64,000 nucleotides of DNA from Sphingobacterium nematocida (GCF_900168125.1 NZ_FUZF01000003.1:124001-188000); one strand, 5' to 3'. Counted from the first letter of the stretch, positions 18,355-27,405 are shown. The notes: generated by a model not told the origin, from the sequence alone. A program made the numbers and translations.

Positions 18355-19500
18355 ATGTCGAAGAGAGATTATTATGATATACTTGGGGTATCTCGTCAAG
18401 CAGATGCAGCAGAGATAAAATCAGCTTACCGCAAACTAGCAATTAAATTTCACCCAGATAAAAACCCTGGGGATAAAGAGGCGGAAGAAAATTTTAAAGA
18501 GGCAGCTGAGGCCTATGAAATATTAAGCAACCAAGAGAAAAAGGCACGTTACGATCAATTTGGACATGCTGGTAATTCTGGAGGTTTTGGCGGAGGTGGT
18601 GGCATGAATATGGATGACATATTCAGTCAATTCGGGGATATTTTTGGCGGAGGCCATCCATTCGAAAGCTTCTTTGGCGGAGGATCCCGTTCAGGAGGTC
18701 GTCGTGTACAAAAGGGTTCCAACCTACGTATCAAAGTAAAATTAACACTTGAAGAGGTAGCAAAAGGCACCGAGAAAAAAGTAAAAGTAAATAAACAAAT
18801 TGTATGTAATACCTGTGATGGGTCTGGCGCTAAAGACAAGTCTTCTTTCCATACCTGTAACACTTGTGGTGGTTCTGGATCGGTAAGACGTGTTACCAAC
18901 ACCATCTTAGGTCAGATGCAAACGACCAGCACCTGTCCTACCTGTAATGGTGAAGGCGTAGAGATCACCGCTAAGTGTACCACCTGTAAAGGAGAAGGAC
19001 TAGAGCGTGGTGAAGAAACTATCGCAATAAATATCCCTGCAGGAGTCAGTGAGGGCATGCAGCTATCTATGACTGGAAAAGGTAATGCTGCGCCAAGGGG
19101 AGGAATCGCTGGAGACCTCATCATTCTTGTGGAAGAGGTTCCACATGAATCCCTCAAACGAGATGGAATAAATGTAATCTATGATTTGTACATCAACTTT
19201 GCTGATGCGGCATTGGGTACGAGTGTAGAAGTGCCTACTATCGATGGCAAAGCCAAGATAAAGATTGATCCAGGAACTCAGGGAGGAAAAATACTAAGAC
19301 TTAAAGGAAAAGGTATTCCAGAAGTGAACTCATACCATAAAGGAGATCAATTAATCTACATTAATATCTGGACACCGAAAGCCGTGTCTTCAGAAGAACG
19401 TGAGCTTTTAGAAAGACTTAAAGGCTCCGCTAACTTTAAACCTCAACCGGGTAAAAGTGAAAAATCGTTCTTCGAGCGGATAAAAGAATATTTCGAATAA
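18355..19500 (+). CDS. dnaJ: molecular chaperone DnaJ
   Basis: A full-length type I Hsp40 of 381 residues that delivers unfolded clients to DnaK and stimulates its ATPase. In order: a J domain with HPD at about residues 33-35, a Gly/Phe-rich linker ([13 protein letters not shown]..., [14 protein letters not shown]), four CxxCxGxG zinc-binding repeats ([32 protein letters not shown]), and the two C-terminal substrate-binding beta domains. It sits 15 bp after grpE and forms an operon with it, ending in a strong bidirectional terminator. Confidence 0.98.
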   Translation: MSKRDYYDILGVSRQADAAEIKSAYRKLAIKFHPDKNPGDKEAEENFKEAAEAYEILSNQEKKARYDQFGHAGNSGGFGGGGGMNMDDIFSQFGDIFGGGHPFESFFGGGSRSGGRRVQKGSNLRIKVKLTLEEVAKGTEKKVKVNKQIVCNTCDGSGAKDKSSFHTCNTCGGSGSVRRVTNTILGQMQTTSTCPTCNGEGVEITAKCTTCKGEGLERGEETIAINIPAGVSEGMQLSMTGKGNAAPRGGIAGDLIILVEEVPHESLKRDGINVIYDLYINFADAALGTSVEVPTIDGKAKIKIDPGTQGGKILRLKGKGIPEVNSYHKGDQLIYINIWTPKAVSSEERELLERLKGSANFKPQPGKSEKSFFERIKEYFE

Positions 19501-19507
19501 AAACGAT

Positions 19508-19537
19508 AATAAGGGCTGTAAAAATACAGCCCTTATT
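19508..19537. terminator. bidirectional terminator between dnaJ and the PDZ protease gene
   Basis: A perfect 13-bp stem (19508-19520 with 19525-19537, loop AAAA), GC-rich in the middle and AT-rich at its base, placed exactly between two converging stop codons. It can terminate both transcripts. Confidence 0.85.
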
Positions 19538-20916
19538 TAATTTAAAGGGATTGGATCTACAAGTTTAAACTTAAACTTTACGGTCTCCTCTCCACGTTTT
19601 ACCTCGAGATTTACAGCATATTGATCTCGAGCTTGCAACTTCTCCTTAATACCCTCCAAAGTCATTTTGCCTGCATATTTACCATTTACCTTATAGATAG
19701 TATCTCCTACCTTTACACCTGCCAAAAAGGCCGGCGAACCGATTCGCACGTGATGTATTACGTAGGCAGGTACCAACTCAATTTGATACATCACATCATT
19801 ACCTAAATTGATAGTCGTTCCCTGATCCGATGTGCTACTCAAAGGCTTATTCCCAACCCTACTTCTCAACCAAGAGAATCCCGAATGTCTGACCTCCAGC
19901 CCACTCATATCAATATTAAAAGGTTCGTTATACATTTTATTTTTACGGAGATACATGACACTATCGGCATAATTAAAAATAACATCAAATCGAGCCATAA
20001 TCTGATTACCTACTGAACCAACCCTTCGTTCTATCAGTCTACGACTAATATAAGAATTGGTATCAGGATAAGATACAAACAATCGCTTAAACTGCCACCC
20101 TGCTATAGTTATTCCTTCGATCCGATTTCGCTTACCATAAATATTACCGTTAAATCCCTGTCCCAAAAACTCATAGACATAAGGTGAAGTTATCACATAA
20201 TCATTCAGTACAGACGGAAAAATCATCAATGGGTCAGAATTTCCCAAGTCAACTAGCATTCTTGATGCTTCAAAGTTCTTACCAGCGACCTGTATGTTTA
20301 TATCTACGAATGGTCTATCCTTCACGATGTCGAGCTTAACAGGCGTATACTTCCTCACTAGGTCTTCTATCTCCTCCGAAGATTTAAAGACATGTAGTCT
20401 CTTCTTAATGTAATCTATACGCACTATATGATTCTGAAAAAAGTTACTGCCTAAAATTCCGTGAATAGGCACCCCGATATTTTTTGAAAGATTAATAGTA
20501 CTATCCACAATAACATAGAGGTCATGTGTATAATCGACAAGGGCAGAATCCCCCACGACAAGTACATTATCCAAAGACAACAATCCTTCAATTCCCTTAT
20601 CTACCCCTAATCCTTGAAAATTATAAGAAGATACATTTTTCAAAATAACGGAATCCACCGCCCCAAATAACATTGTCTCCTTAACACCAGTATCCAAAAT
20701 AAAAGTCAACTCCTCCCCATTCAAGTGTACAGGTAACATGATAATATGGTTTACAATATCAATAGGAATTACGACACTGCTAGCATCCTCCTTAAAAGCC
20801 CAATGTTGCGCATACAGCTCGGCAAATGATTGCGATAAGATCAATACCGACCCTACAAAAAATCGAATGAAACAGAAATTAGCCCAAGGAACAGGAAAAT
20901 TCAAGTTTATACGCAT
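19537..20916 (-). CDS. aspartyl protease-like protein with PDZ domain
   Basis: A 459-residue exported protein with an N-terminal hydrophobic signal (about 15-36). Two retropepsin-like halves follow. The first has a canonical DTG at about 75-77 (LTFILDTGVKE); the second has DLG at about 223-225 (MLVDLGNSDP) where DTG is expected. A PDZ domain occupies about 375-445 (IGSPAFLAGVKVGDTIYKVNG). Such proteins are common and uncharacterised in Bacteroidota. The Thr-to-Leu change in the second motif may weaken or abolish catalysis. The gene is monocistronic, bounded by the dnaJ terminator. Peptidase activity is inferred. Confidence 0.8.
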   Translation of the reverse strand: MRINLNFPVPWANFCFIRFFVGSVLILSQSFAELYAQHWAFKEDASSVVIPIDIVNHIIMLPVHLNGEELTFILDTGVKETMLFGAVDSVILKNVSSYNFQGLGVDKGIEGLLSLDNVLVVGDSALVDYTHDLYVIVDSTINLSKNIGVPIHGILGSNFFQNHIVRIDYIKKRLHVFKSSEEIEDLVRKYTPVKLDIVKDRPFVDINIQVAGKNFEASRMLVDLGNSDPLMIFPSVLNDYVITSPYVYEFLGQGFNGNIYGKRNRIEGITIAGWQFKRLFVSYPDTNSYISRRLIERRVGSVGNQIMARFDVIFNYADSVMYLRKNKMYNEPFNIDMSGLEVRHSGFSWLRSRVGNKPLSSTSDQGTTINLGNDVMYQIELVPAYVIHHVRIGSPAFLAGVKVGDTIYKVNGKYAGKMTLEGIKEKLQARDQYAVNLEVKRGEETVKFKFKLVDPIPLN

Positions 20917-20973
20917 TGGCTCTTATTTTACACCTAAACTTAAGTAAAAACTGGCATTCAAAAAAGTCAAACA

Positions 20974-21005
20974 ATAAAAAAGCCTGCATCCGGGCGGATG
21001 CAGAC
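20974..21005 (-). terminator. intrinsic terminator after nuoD
   Basis: On the minus strand an 8-bp perfect stem (20996-21003 with 20984-20991, 4-nt loop), extendable by one mismatch and a G-C pair, is followed by six T. It ends the pdxH-nuoC-nuoD transcript about 100 bp after the nuoD stop. Confidence 0.88.
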
Positions 21006-21105
21006 TTCCTATTAACCAATTATAAACTTAAATTATGAGAACACAAATATAAGGACTTATGTTTAAACTCCAAATATTTTTTGCATTTTCATGCATTTTC
21101 TTTCG

Positions 21106-22299
21106 TTATCTATCAACCTCTCCCAACACAATATCGATAGAACCAAGAATAGCAATCAGATCGGTAATCAGAACCCCTTTACCGAGCTCTGGCAAAACAG
21201 AAAGATTATTAAAACTGGGCCCTCTAGCCTTTAAACGCAAAGGAACATCTGTTTTCTCCTTGGTTTCAAAATAGAACCCAAGTTCACCTTTCGGGTTTTC
21301 GGCACGAACATAATAGCTTTGTGCTTTCATTGTTGCTTTCTTGGGTACCATAGCTCGTGGATCAAACTCAGGCAAACGCGCAAAGTCTGACATCAATCGT
21401 GCAAGACACTGCTCAATAATCTTAACAGATTGATAGATTTCATCCACACGCACTTTATACCTGTCCCATGAATCCCCTACACTACCCATACTTCCCTTAC
21501 CTACGGGAATATCAAAATCCAACTCCGGATACACTGAATAAGCATCCACACGTCTAAGATCCCATTTTATTCCACTAGCACGCAACATAGGTCCCGAACA
21601 CCCGTAATTAATAGCCACATCAGCTGGCAGCACGCCTATATTAGCCGTACGTGAGATAAAGATTTGATTGGTTGACAACAGCTCGTCCAACTCCACCAAT
21701 TTGGGTTTAAAGTAATCAACAAATTCTTTACAGCGCTGTTCAAAACCTACAGGCAGATCATAGAACAGCCCCCCCACCCAGATATAATTATACAACATCC
21801 TCGACCCCGAAGCCCATTCGAGCATATTCATAATATGCTCTCTATCTCTGAAACACCACATAAAGGGTGTGAAAGCCCCAATATCAATCCCATATGTACC
21901 GATTGCTATCAAGTGAGATGCGATTCTATTCAACTCACAAACAAGGACACGAATATATTCCACCCTTTTGGGAATTTTATCGTCAATACCTAGCATACGT
22001 TCGACCCCCATCACAAATGCATGGCTATTATTCATCGATGCTAAATAATCCAATCGATCCGTAAACGGGATACTTTTGCCATAATTCATTGATTCCGCAT
22101 GCTTATCAAAACAGCGGTGCAAATACCCCAAATGTGGAATCACATCTTTTACAAGCTCTCCATCAGTGACAAGTTCCAATCGCAATACCCCATGAGTAGA
22201 GGGGTGTTGGGGGCCCATATTAATAATCATCTCCGTCGAACCGATTTGCTGTATTCTTTCCAAATACCTTTCGTAACCTTGATTATACTTTGTATGCAT
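21106..22299 (-). CDS. nuoD: NADH-quinone oxidoreductase subunit D
   Basis: A 397-residue subunit of the peripheral arm of respiratory complex I, at the quinone-binding junction. Diagnostic blocks are present: [57 protein letters not shown], and the ending [22 protein letters not shown] in two parts. The quinone-site His and Tyr equivalents (PSTHG, LDYLA) are retained. It follows nuoC by 5 bp and is the last gene before a terminator; no nuoE-N genes follow, and nuoA/B do not precede. The complex must therefore be completed from another locus. Confidence 0.97.
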   Translation of the reverse strand: MHTKYNQGYERYLERIQQIGSTEMIINMGPQHPSTHGVLRLELVTDGELVKDVIPHLGYLHRCFDKHAESMNYGKSIPFTDRLDYLASMNNSHAFVMGVERMLGIDDKIPKRVEYIRVLVCELNRIASHLIAIGTYGIDIGAFTPFMWCFRDREHIMNMLEWASGSRMLYNYIWVGGLFYDLPVGFEQRCKEFVDYFKPKLVELDELLSTNQIFISRTANIGVLPADVAINYGCSGPMLRASGIKWDLRRVDAYSVYPELDFDIPVGKGSMGSVGDSWDRYKVRVDEIYQSVKIIEQCLARLMSDFARLPEFDPRAMVPKKATMKAQSYYVRAENPKGELGFYFETKEKTDVPLRLKARGPSFNNLSVLPELGKGVLITDLIAILGSIDIVLGEVDR

Positions 22300-22304
22300 G
22301 TAAT

Positions 22305-22796
22305 CTAATTCTTAATAGGAATACCGTGATAGCTTTCTGGATCTTCGTAATCTTTACGTAATGGAAATCCCTCCCAATCATCCGGCAATAAAATACGTCT
22401 TAGATCCGGGTGACCTGAAAAATAAATCCCCATAAGATCAAAAGCCTCGCGTTCGTGCCAGTCGGCGGTACGCCAAATAGAACTCACTGAAGGAATCTCT
22501 GGTAGTTCCTCTACATTTCGACCATGCTCCACCTCTACGCGCAATGTTAACTGCAGCTGGAATGGAATAGAGCTTAGATTGTAAACTACGGCAAACTTGG
22601 ACTCTGGAAAATAATCAATTGCGGTTATATTAGCCAAAAAGTCAAAATACAACTTTGGGTGATCTCTCAACCAAAGACATACTTCATGTAGCTTTTCAAC
22701 TCTTACGATTAGTGTATCTTGAAGCCCTGTATACGTTATTTGGACAACATCTGGGCCAAATACTTGGTCTATTTCTGTTTTGATTTGTTGGATCAT
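22305..22796 (-). CDS. nuoC: NADH-quinone oxidoreductase subunit C
   Basis: A 163-residue complex I subunit forming the peripheral arm beside NuoD. The family signature [29 protein letters not shown] is visible in its parts (about 112-140), followed by [12 protein letters not shown]. The length is typical of an unfused NuoC. It overlaps the end of pdxH by 4 bp and is followed by nuoD after 5 bp, so all three are translationally linked. Confidence 0.96.
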   Translation of the reverse strand: MIQQIKTEIDQVFGPDVVQITYTGLQDTLIVRVEKLHEVCLWLRDHPKLYFDFLANITAIDYFPESKFAVVYNLSSIPFQLQLTLRVEVEHGRNVEELPEIPSVSSIWRTADWHEREAFDLMGIYFSGHPDLRRILLPDDWEGFPLRKDYEDPESYHGIPIKN

Positions 22797-23446
22797 GGTG
22801 CCAATCTATTAATAACCCAGTTATCCCCTTCTAAAAAATAAACAATGCGATCATGCAACCTAGAACTTCTTCCTTGCCAAAACTCCATCCGCACCGGCTT
22901 GACTAAATAACCTCCCCAAAAAAGAGGCCGATCGACCTTTTCAGATTTTGCAAATTGTTGTTCGTAAAAGTTTACGCGTTGTTCCAAAAAATCCCGATCA
23001 GGGATAATTTGACTTTGAGGAGAAGCCCAAGCTCCTATCCGGCTTCCTTTTGGTCGCGAAGCAAAATATTCGTCAGAATCCTCCTCACATATACGCTCTA
23101 CCAAACCTTCTATCCGGACTTGCCGTTGTAATTCAGGCCAGAAAAATAAAAGACCGACTTTTGCACAGCGCGCCATATCTAATCCTTTCTGACTCTCATA
23201 ATTTGTAAAAAAACTCAAGCCATCTACCTTAATATCTTTCAACAAGACAATTCTTGACGAAGGAAATCCCTCTTCACTGATTGTGGATAATGTCATTGCA
23301 TTCGGCTCTATTACTTTGGCAAGCATAGCCTGTTCAAACCACTGCGTAAATTGCTGCAGCGGTTCAGCACTAACCTGTCTTTCGGAAAGAGAGTCCTTGA
23401 CATAATCTTCTCGAATCGCTGCAATATTTTTATGATCGATAGCCAT
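22793..23446 (-). CDS. pdxH: pyridoxine/pyridoxamine 5'-phosphate oxidase
   Basis: A 217-residue FMN enzyme that makes pyridoxal 5'-phosphate from PNP or PMP. Typical features: [33 protein letters not shown] (FMN and phosphate contacts), [27 protein letters not shown], and the C-terminal [16 protein letters not shown] with conserved Arg and His. It leads the pdxH-nuoC-nuoD operon, an unusual placement that could tie cofactor supply to respiration but may simply reflect rearrangement. A TAnnTTTG-type box on this strand at 23469-23476 lies 22 bp upstream of the start, without an obvious -33 box. Confidence 0.96.
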   Translation of the reverse strand: MAIDHKNIAAIREDYVKDSLSERQVSAEPLQQFTQWFEQAMLAKVIEPNAMTLSTISEEGFPSSRIVLLKDIKVDGLSFFTNYESQKGLDMARCAKVGLLFFWPELQRQVRIEGLVERICEEDSDEYFASRPKGSRIGAWASPQSQIIPDRDFLEQRVNFYEQQFAKSEKVDRPLFWGGYLVKPVRMEFWQGRSSRLHDRIVYFLEGDNWVINRLAP

Positions 23447-23663
23447 AGGTTATATTTTGTTTCTCCCACAAACTTACTAAATGCAATACAAAAGATTGTC
23501 ATCTTTCCCCCCTTTTTCAATCCTGGACCTTACAATATCGACCTTTTTTATAGATTTTATCCTTACAACTCAAAATTGGCTCCAATAAGAAGAAGTCCGT
23601 AAAGTACGATTGTAAATAAAGACAATTTTTTCTAAGTTTATAGTACAATAAATACGACACACA

Positions 23664-24227
23664 ATGTTCAATCAAAATATCCCCAAACAAGGAAGTCTAT
23701 TGATTTCAGAACCTTTCATCCTGGATCCTAATTTCGAACGTTCTGTCGTGGTATTATGTGAACACAATCAAGAGGGAACCGTAGGCTTAGTATTAAATCA
23801 CCTTTCCAATGTAATACTATCGGATATTATAGCCGATGTAACGAGTGATGAATTTCCTGTTTATATTGGTGGCCCTGTGCAAAATGATGCTTTATTTTTT
23901 CTGCATTGCGTACCACAAAAGATAAGTGGAGGCACAGCAATAGGCGCAGACCTCTTTTGGGGCGGTGATCTGGAGCAGGTTTTAGAATTAATCGATAATC
24001 GCCTGATATATCCACAGGAAATAAAATTTTTCTTAGGTTATTCCGGCTGGTCCCCCGATCAATTGACAGAAGAGATACGACAAAACTCTTGGGCAGTACA
24101 CAATTCGTTCGAACCAGAACTCACATTTCTATCGGATGGGGAAGCGCTGTGGAAACAGGCTTTAATAAGCCTTGGGCCTAAGTATGCGCATGTCGCCAAT
24201 TTTCCGAAAAGTCCATATTTGAATTGA
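23664..24227 (+). CDS. YqgE/AlgH family protein
   Basis: A 187-residue cytosolic protein of the DUF179 (YqgE/AlgH) family, whose biochemical role is unsettled; AlgH was first named for an effect on alginate in Pseudomonas. Conserved elements: KQGSLLISEPFILDPNFERSVV, HNQEGTVGLVLNHLS, IGGPVQNDALFFLH, and LGYSGWSPDQLTEEI. No signal peptide. It is monocistronic, divergent from the pdxH operon, with no clear terminator before the tRNA-His region. The 24228-24440 stretch beyond it contains nothing I can name. Confidence 0.92.
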   Translation: MFNQNIPKQGSLLISEPFILDPNFERSVVVLCEHNQEGTVGLVLNHLSNVILSDIIADVTSDEFPVYIGGPVQNDALFFLHCVPQKISGGTAIGADLFWGGDLEQVLELIDNRLIYPQEIKFFLGYSGWSPDQLTEEIRQNSWAVHNSFEPELTFLSDGEALWKQALISLGPKYAHVANFPKSPYLN

Positions 24228-24440
24228 AACCGTCCTTAAACACTCTGTGCAAACTGCTAATAAGTAACACCTGAACATACAGTATCCACAAGTTGTATCA
24301 ATAGTACCACAACTCGAGCTGATAACCATTAAAATAACATCACTTTAGACCTGGTTTATCTAAGAAACCAACGACAAGAAACAATTAGCAGATTTAACAA
24401 ACCACGCAGTAATTTGTTTGGTAAAACCTGTAAATCAAGA

Positions 24441-24472
24441 CATAAAAAAAGCCTCTCATTACTGAGAAGCCT
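24441..24472 (-). terminator. intrinsic terminator after tRNA-His
   Basis: Minus-strand stem of about 10 bp with two G-U pairs and a 4-nt loop, within 24449-24472, followed by seven T. It begins about 10 bp after the tRNA 3' end. Confidence 0.82.
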
Positions 24473-24481
24473 TTAGAAGCG

Positions 24482-24556
24482 GGTAAGTAATCGGGCTCGA
24501 ACCGACGACCCCTAGAACCACAATCTAGTGCTCTAACCAACTGAGCTATACCTACC
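24482..24556 (-). tRNA. tRNA-His (GTG)
   Basis: The minus strand folds as a full cloverleaf. The acceptor GTAGGTA pairs with TACTTAC (one G-U) and the anticodon stem CTAGA/TCTAG encloses TTGTGGT, anticodon GTG at 24519-24521. The T arm is GTCGG-TTCGAGC-CCGAT. The extra 5' G (G-1, 24556) opposite discriminator C (24482) is diagnostic of tRNA-His. CCA is not encoded. A consensus promoter and a terminator flank it. Confidence 0.97.
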
Positions 24557-24568
24557 GTGTTTGTGATA

Positions 24569-24600
24569 CAAAAGTAGGTTTTTAATTCATATAGTGCAAA
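24569..24600 (-). promoter_or_regulatory. Bacteroidota-type promoter for tRNA-His
   Basis: Minus strand: TTTG at 24597-24600, a 20-nt spacer, and TACTTTTG at 24569-24576, matching TTTG-N19/20-TAnnTTTG. The -7 box ends 12 bp before the first base of the tRNA. Confidence 0.8.
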
Positions 24601-24669
24601 TATTTTTAACAAAAAATCCTCATTGCATAATAACACAATGAGGATTAAGTGATTATTTTTTTATAATGC

Positions 24670-26556
24670 TTAAATCATCTCTACGCTTCGCTTCACAAAT
24701 GATGTTAAATCAGCTCCAGTCAGTAATCCTCGCGATAATAAGGCTAAATCAAAAGCTTGTTTAGCTAATTTTTCACCTTCTTTCTCATCACTTTCTAAGA
24801 TACGTTTTACCAAAGGATGATTACCATTTACACTAACTTTATAATTGTCCGGAATACTACCATAAAAACCCATTCCACCACCGGTCTTCGCCATATCTTT
24901 CATCCGACGCATAAACTCGTCTAGAGTTACCGATACAGGAAGCTCTTCAGCTTTCAACGCTTCTATCTGGACATTCATATCTTGGCGATTGATTGCTTTT
25001 TGAAACACATCAGTTGCTTTTTTACTTTCCTCTTCGTTCAATACCAATTCGATCTTTTCGTCTTTCTGAATTAACTTATCGATGACATCTGAATCAACAC
25101 GTTTCAGTTGAACTTTTTCTCCGCCTTTCTGTTCTAAATAAGAAGTAATATGCGTATCTAACGGACCATCTAAAACCAAGATATCATATCCTTTAGCAGC
25201 AGCCGTAGTGATGAAACCATCTTGTTGTGCCACATCCGAGCTATATAGATATACGATATTACCATCTTTATCCACTTGAATATCTTTTACCTTTTCATAA
25301 TATTCTTTCAAGGTGTAACTTTCATTGGATGTATTTTTTAATAGACAAAAATCATTGGCTTTCTCTGCAAACTTTTCATCACTTAACATACCATATTTGA
25401 TGAAAAGACCTATATCTGTCCATTTCTCTTCAAATCCTTTACGATCCGATTTGAATATTTCCTGCAGCTTATCCGCTACCTTCTTCGTGATATAGTTGTT
25501 AATCTTCTTCACATTTCCATCAGCCTGTAGGAACGAACGTGATACATTTAATGGAATATCTGGAGAGTCGATAACACCATGCAACAACATTAAAAACTCA
25601 GGGACGATATCCTTAACTTCATCGGTAATAAATACCTGACGCGAGTAAAGTTTGATCTTGTTACGTTGGATTTCTAACTCGTTCTTTATTTTCGGAAAAT
25701 AAAGGATACCCGTCAAATTGAATGGGTAATCGACGTTTAAATGAATCCAGAATAAAGGCTCATCCATCGACTGTGGGTACAATTCGCGATAAAAAGAAAG
25801 ATAATCTTCATCTGTTAATTCAGAAGGCGATTTAGTCCAAGCTGGATTCGTATTATTAATAAAGTTATCAACTTCGACAGATTTGTATTTAGGCTTACCC
25901 TCTTCATCTTCACCATCTGGTTCGGATGTTGTTTTTGTACCGAAACGAATAGGTACAGGTAAAAACTTGGCATACTTATCCAAGATCTGCTGTAACTTAA
26001 ACTTATTTAGGAATTCCTCAGAATCCGCATTAATATGTAAAGTAATGTCTGTTCCACGTGTCGTACGTGTACCTTCCGAAATCTCGTATGAAGTACTACC
26101 ATCGCATGTCCAATGTGCCGGCTCAGCACCATCCTGATAAGACAAAGAGTCAATCTCTACCTTATCTGCAACCATAAATGCCGAATAGAAACCTAAACCA
26201 AAACGTCCAATGATTTCATTGGCGTCGTTGGCCTCTTTAAATTTCTCCATGAACTCGGTAGCACCAGAGAAAGCAATCTGGTTGATATATTTTTTGATCT
26301 CTTCCGCTGTCATACCAATACCGTTGTCCGATATCGTTATTGTCTTAGCTGCTTCATCAAATTTAATGTCAACGACCAACTCGCCTACTTCACCATTGAA
26401 CTGCCCTAGTGATGACAGACGTTTGATTTTTTGAGAGGCGTCGACTGCGTTAGACACTAGTTCTCTTAGAAAGATTTCATTATCAGAATATAAAAACTTT
26501 TTGATCACCGGAAAAATATTCTCGGTGTGGATCGAGATACTACCCTTTTCTTGCAT
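24670..26556 (-). CDS. htpG: molecular chaperone HtpG (Hsp90)
   Basis: A 628-residue Hsp90 of normal bacterial length. The N-terminal GHKL ATPase domain has FLRELVSNAVDA (about 29-40, ATP/Mg Asn), ISDNGIGMT with the nucleotide-binding Asp, and GRFGLGFYSAFMVADKV forming the ATP lid region. The middle domain contains YSRQVFITDEVKDIVPEF and the catalytic-Arg loop (PLNVSRSFLQ). A C-terminal dimerisation domain follows. Its upstream region is long and unusually organised: a candidate -7 box on this strand at 26725-26732 (TACTTTTG), a dyad at 26744-26755 and an 11-bp-phased pentamer array at 26762-26854. Confidence 0.98.
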   Translation of the reverse strand: MQEKGSISIHTENIFPVIKKFLYSDNEIFLRELVSNAVDASQKIKRLSSLGQFNGEVGELVVDIKFDEAAKTITISDNGIGMTAEEIKKYINQIAFSGATEFMEKFKEANDANEIIGRFGLGFYSAFMVADKVEIDSLSYQDGAEPAHWTCDGSTSYEISEGTRTTRGTDITLHINADSEEFLNKFKLQQILDKYAKFLPVPIRFGTKTTSEPDGEDEEGKPKYKSVEVDNFINNTNPAWTKSPSELTDEDYLSFYRELYPQSMDEPLFWIHLNVDYPFNLTGILYFPKIKNELEIQRNKIKLYSRQVFITDEVKDIVPEFLMLLHGVIDSPDIPLNVSRSFLQADGNVKKINNYITKKVADKLQEIFKSDRKGFEEKWTDIGLFIKYGMLSDEKFAEKANDFCLLKNTSNESYTLKEYYEKVKDIQVDKDGNIVYLYSSDVAQQDGFITTAAAKGYDILVLDGPLDTHITSYLEQKGGEKVQLKRVDSDVIDKLIQKDEKIELVLNEEESKKATDVFQKAINRQDMNVQIEALKAEELPVSVTLDEFMRRMKDMAKTGGGMGFYGSIPDNYKVSVNGNHPLVKRILESDEKEGEKLAKQAFDLALLSRGLLTGADLTSFVKRSVEMI

Positions 26557-26933
26557 ATGTATTTTACTATTTAACTTTTTAATAACTGCTCAATATATAT
26601 CAAGGCCTGTTCCAAAATCAATTTTAAGACAGAATGTCAGAATAACCTAAGAAAAACCATTGCAACTCTGCCATTATTATCTCCTTCAATGTACATCCCC
26701 ATTTCCTTAGGTATAGATTTAAGACAAAAGTATATCTTGTTCTACCTAATTAGGTGATTAACTGAGAAGAAACAGAGGGTTTATAGAGATTTACCTCTAT
26801 GAACCCTCTACAAAGACTCTATTATGACTCTATAAAATCTCTATTAAAATAGAGATAAGTATACCTAAAGCACCTCTTAATATCCTATGAAGAAATATAC
26901 AGGTAACAACAAAAGCAGAAAACAACAGTTTTT
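26557..26933. promoter_or_regulatory. intergenic regulatory region upstream of htpG with phased repeats
   Basis: No gene is visible here. On the minus strand, TACTTTTG at 26725-26732 is a plausible htpG -7 box, with no matching -33 TTTG. A perfect 12-bp dyad (ACCTAA-TTAGGT) covers 26744-26755. From 26773 to 26854, pentamers recur every 11 bp: CAGAG 26773, TAGAG 26784, CTCTA at 26795, 26806, 26817, 26828 and 26839, and TAGAG 26850. Further ACCTAA or TTAGGT half-sites lie at 26644, 26707 and 26863. Binding-site function is inferred from the phasing. Confidence 0.55.
26762..26854. repeat. 11-bp-phased CTCTA/TAGAG pentamer array
   Basis: Five exact CTCTA copies start at 26795, 26806, 26817, 26828 and 26839. 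The reverse complement TAGAG sits at 26784 and 26850 and the near match CAGAG at 26773, all on the same 11-bp register; a weaker CTGAG at 26762 continues it. The spacers differ in sequence, so this is not a simple tandem duplication. It suggests proteins bound on one face of the helix. Confidence 0.75.
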
Positions 26934-26965
26934 TTTGCTTTTATGAAAAAAGTCTATTAGTTTTG
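26934..26965 (+). promoter_or_regulatory. Bacteroidota-type promoter for the 92-residue protein gene
   Basis: TTTG at 26934-26937, a 20-nt spacer, and TAGTTTTG at 26958-26965 match the consensus. It would give a leader of roughly 155 nt holding two small hairpins (about 26983-26992, and 26993-27022 with a bulged 8-bp stem) before the ATG at 27127. Confidence 0.7.
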
Positions 26966-27126
26966 TAGCGTATTCAGAATTGCAAAAAGCAATACCAACC
27001 GAGTGTAGTCACCGCGGTGGTAAAATAATACGGGTTCAAAGCCAAAATAAACGTCATGAAAAACGCTTATTTTTCCCAAAGACTTCTGGATACAATTTAT
27101 GGTTTAACACTTAAATTTTAAATTGT

Positions 27127-27405
27127 ATGTCTACAACACGTTCATTCTATCAGCATTTATTGGAAAAATTCTCCAGCTATTCTACAGAAGAGCTTATCCA
27201 GCTCAATAATGAGACGGTGCAAAACCAAGGCTGGGGCTCATCAAGAGCCACATTTCGAACAGCAATCATAGCTGCTTTCTCTAAAAAAGGGATTGATTTA
27301 TCTCATATTGTGACCAAGAACGACGGCTTTACCAGTATCTCATCGGTACCAGTAAAACTGGTCGAAAACACATTAATCCCGATCAGTTATGATTTAAAAT
27401 CGTAA
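27127..27405 (+). CDS. small conserved Bacteroidota protein of unknown function
   Basis: A 92-residue cytosolic protein. The middle segment (STEELIQLNNETVQNQGWGSSRATF, in parts, then AIIAAFSKKGIDLSHI) resembles a family of small Bacteroidota proteins that share the GW-SSRA-F and KRG/KKGID pattern; its function is not known to me. The C-terminal tail (NTLIPISYDLKS) is encoded by the left arm of a terminator hairpin. It has a consensus promoter at 26934-26965 and a long structured leader, suggesting substantial expression. It is divergent from htpG, sharing its 570-bp upstream region. Confidence 0.75.
   Translation: MSTTRSFYQHLLEKFSSYSTEELIQLNNETVQNQGWGSSRATFRTAIIAAFSKKGIDLSHIVTKNDGFTSISSVPVKLVENTLIPISYDLKS

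Noticed and set aside
24394..24636. Minus-strand open frame over tRNA-His
   Set aside because: It runs through the tRNA, its promoter and its terminator; there is no protein similarity.
26773..26854. CRISPR array or simple tandem duplication at the phased repeats
   Set aside because: The conserved unit is only 5 bp with 6-bp variable spacers, and some units are inverted; neither explanation fits.
26887..26946. A 19-codon open frame upstream of the 92-residue gene
   Set aside because: It overlaps the -33 box of the consensus promoter at 26934 and has no support as a leader peptide.
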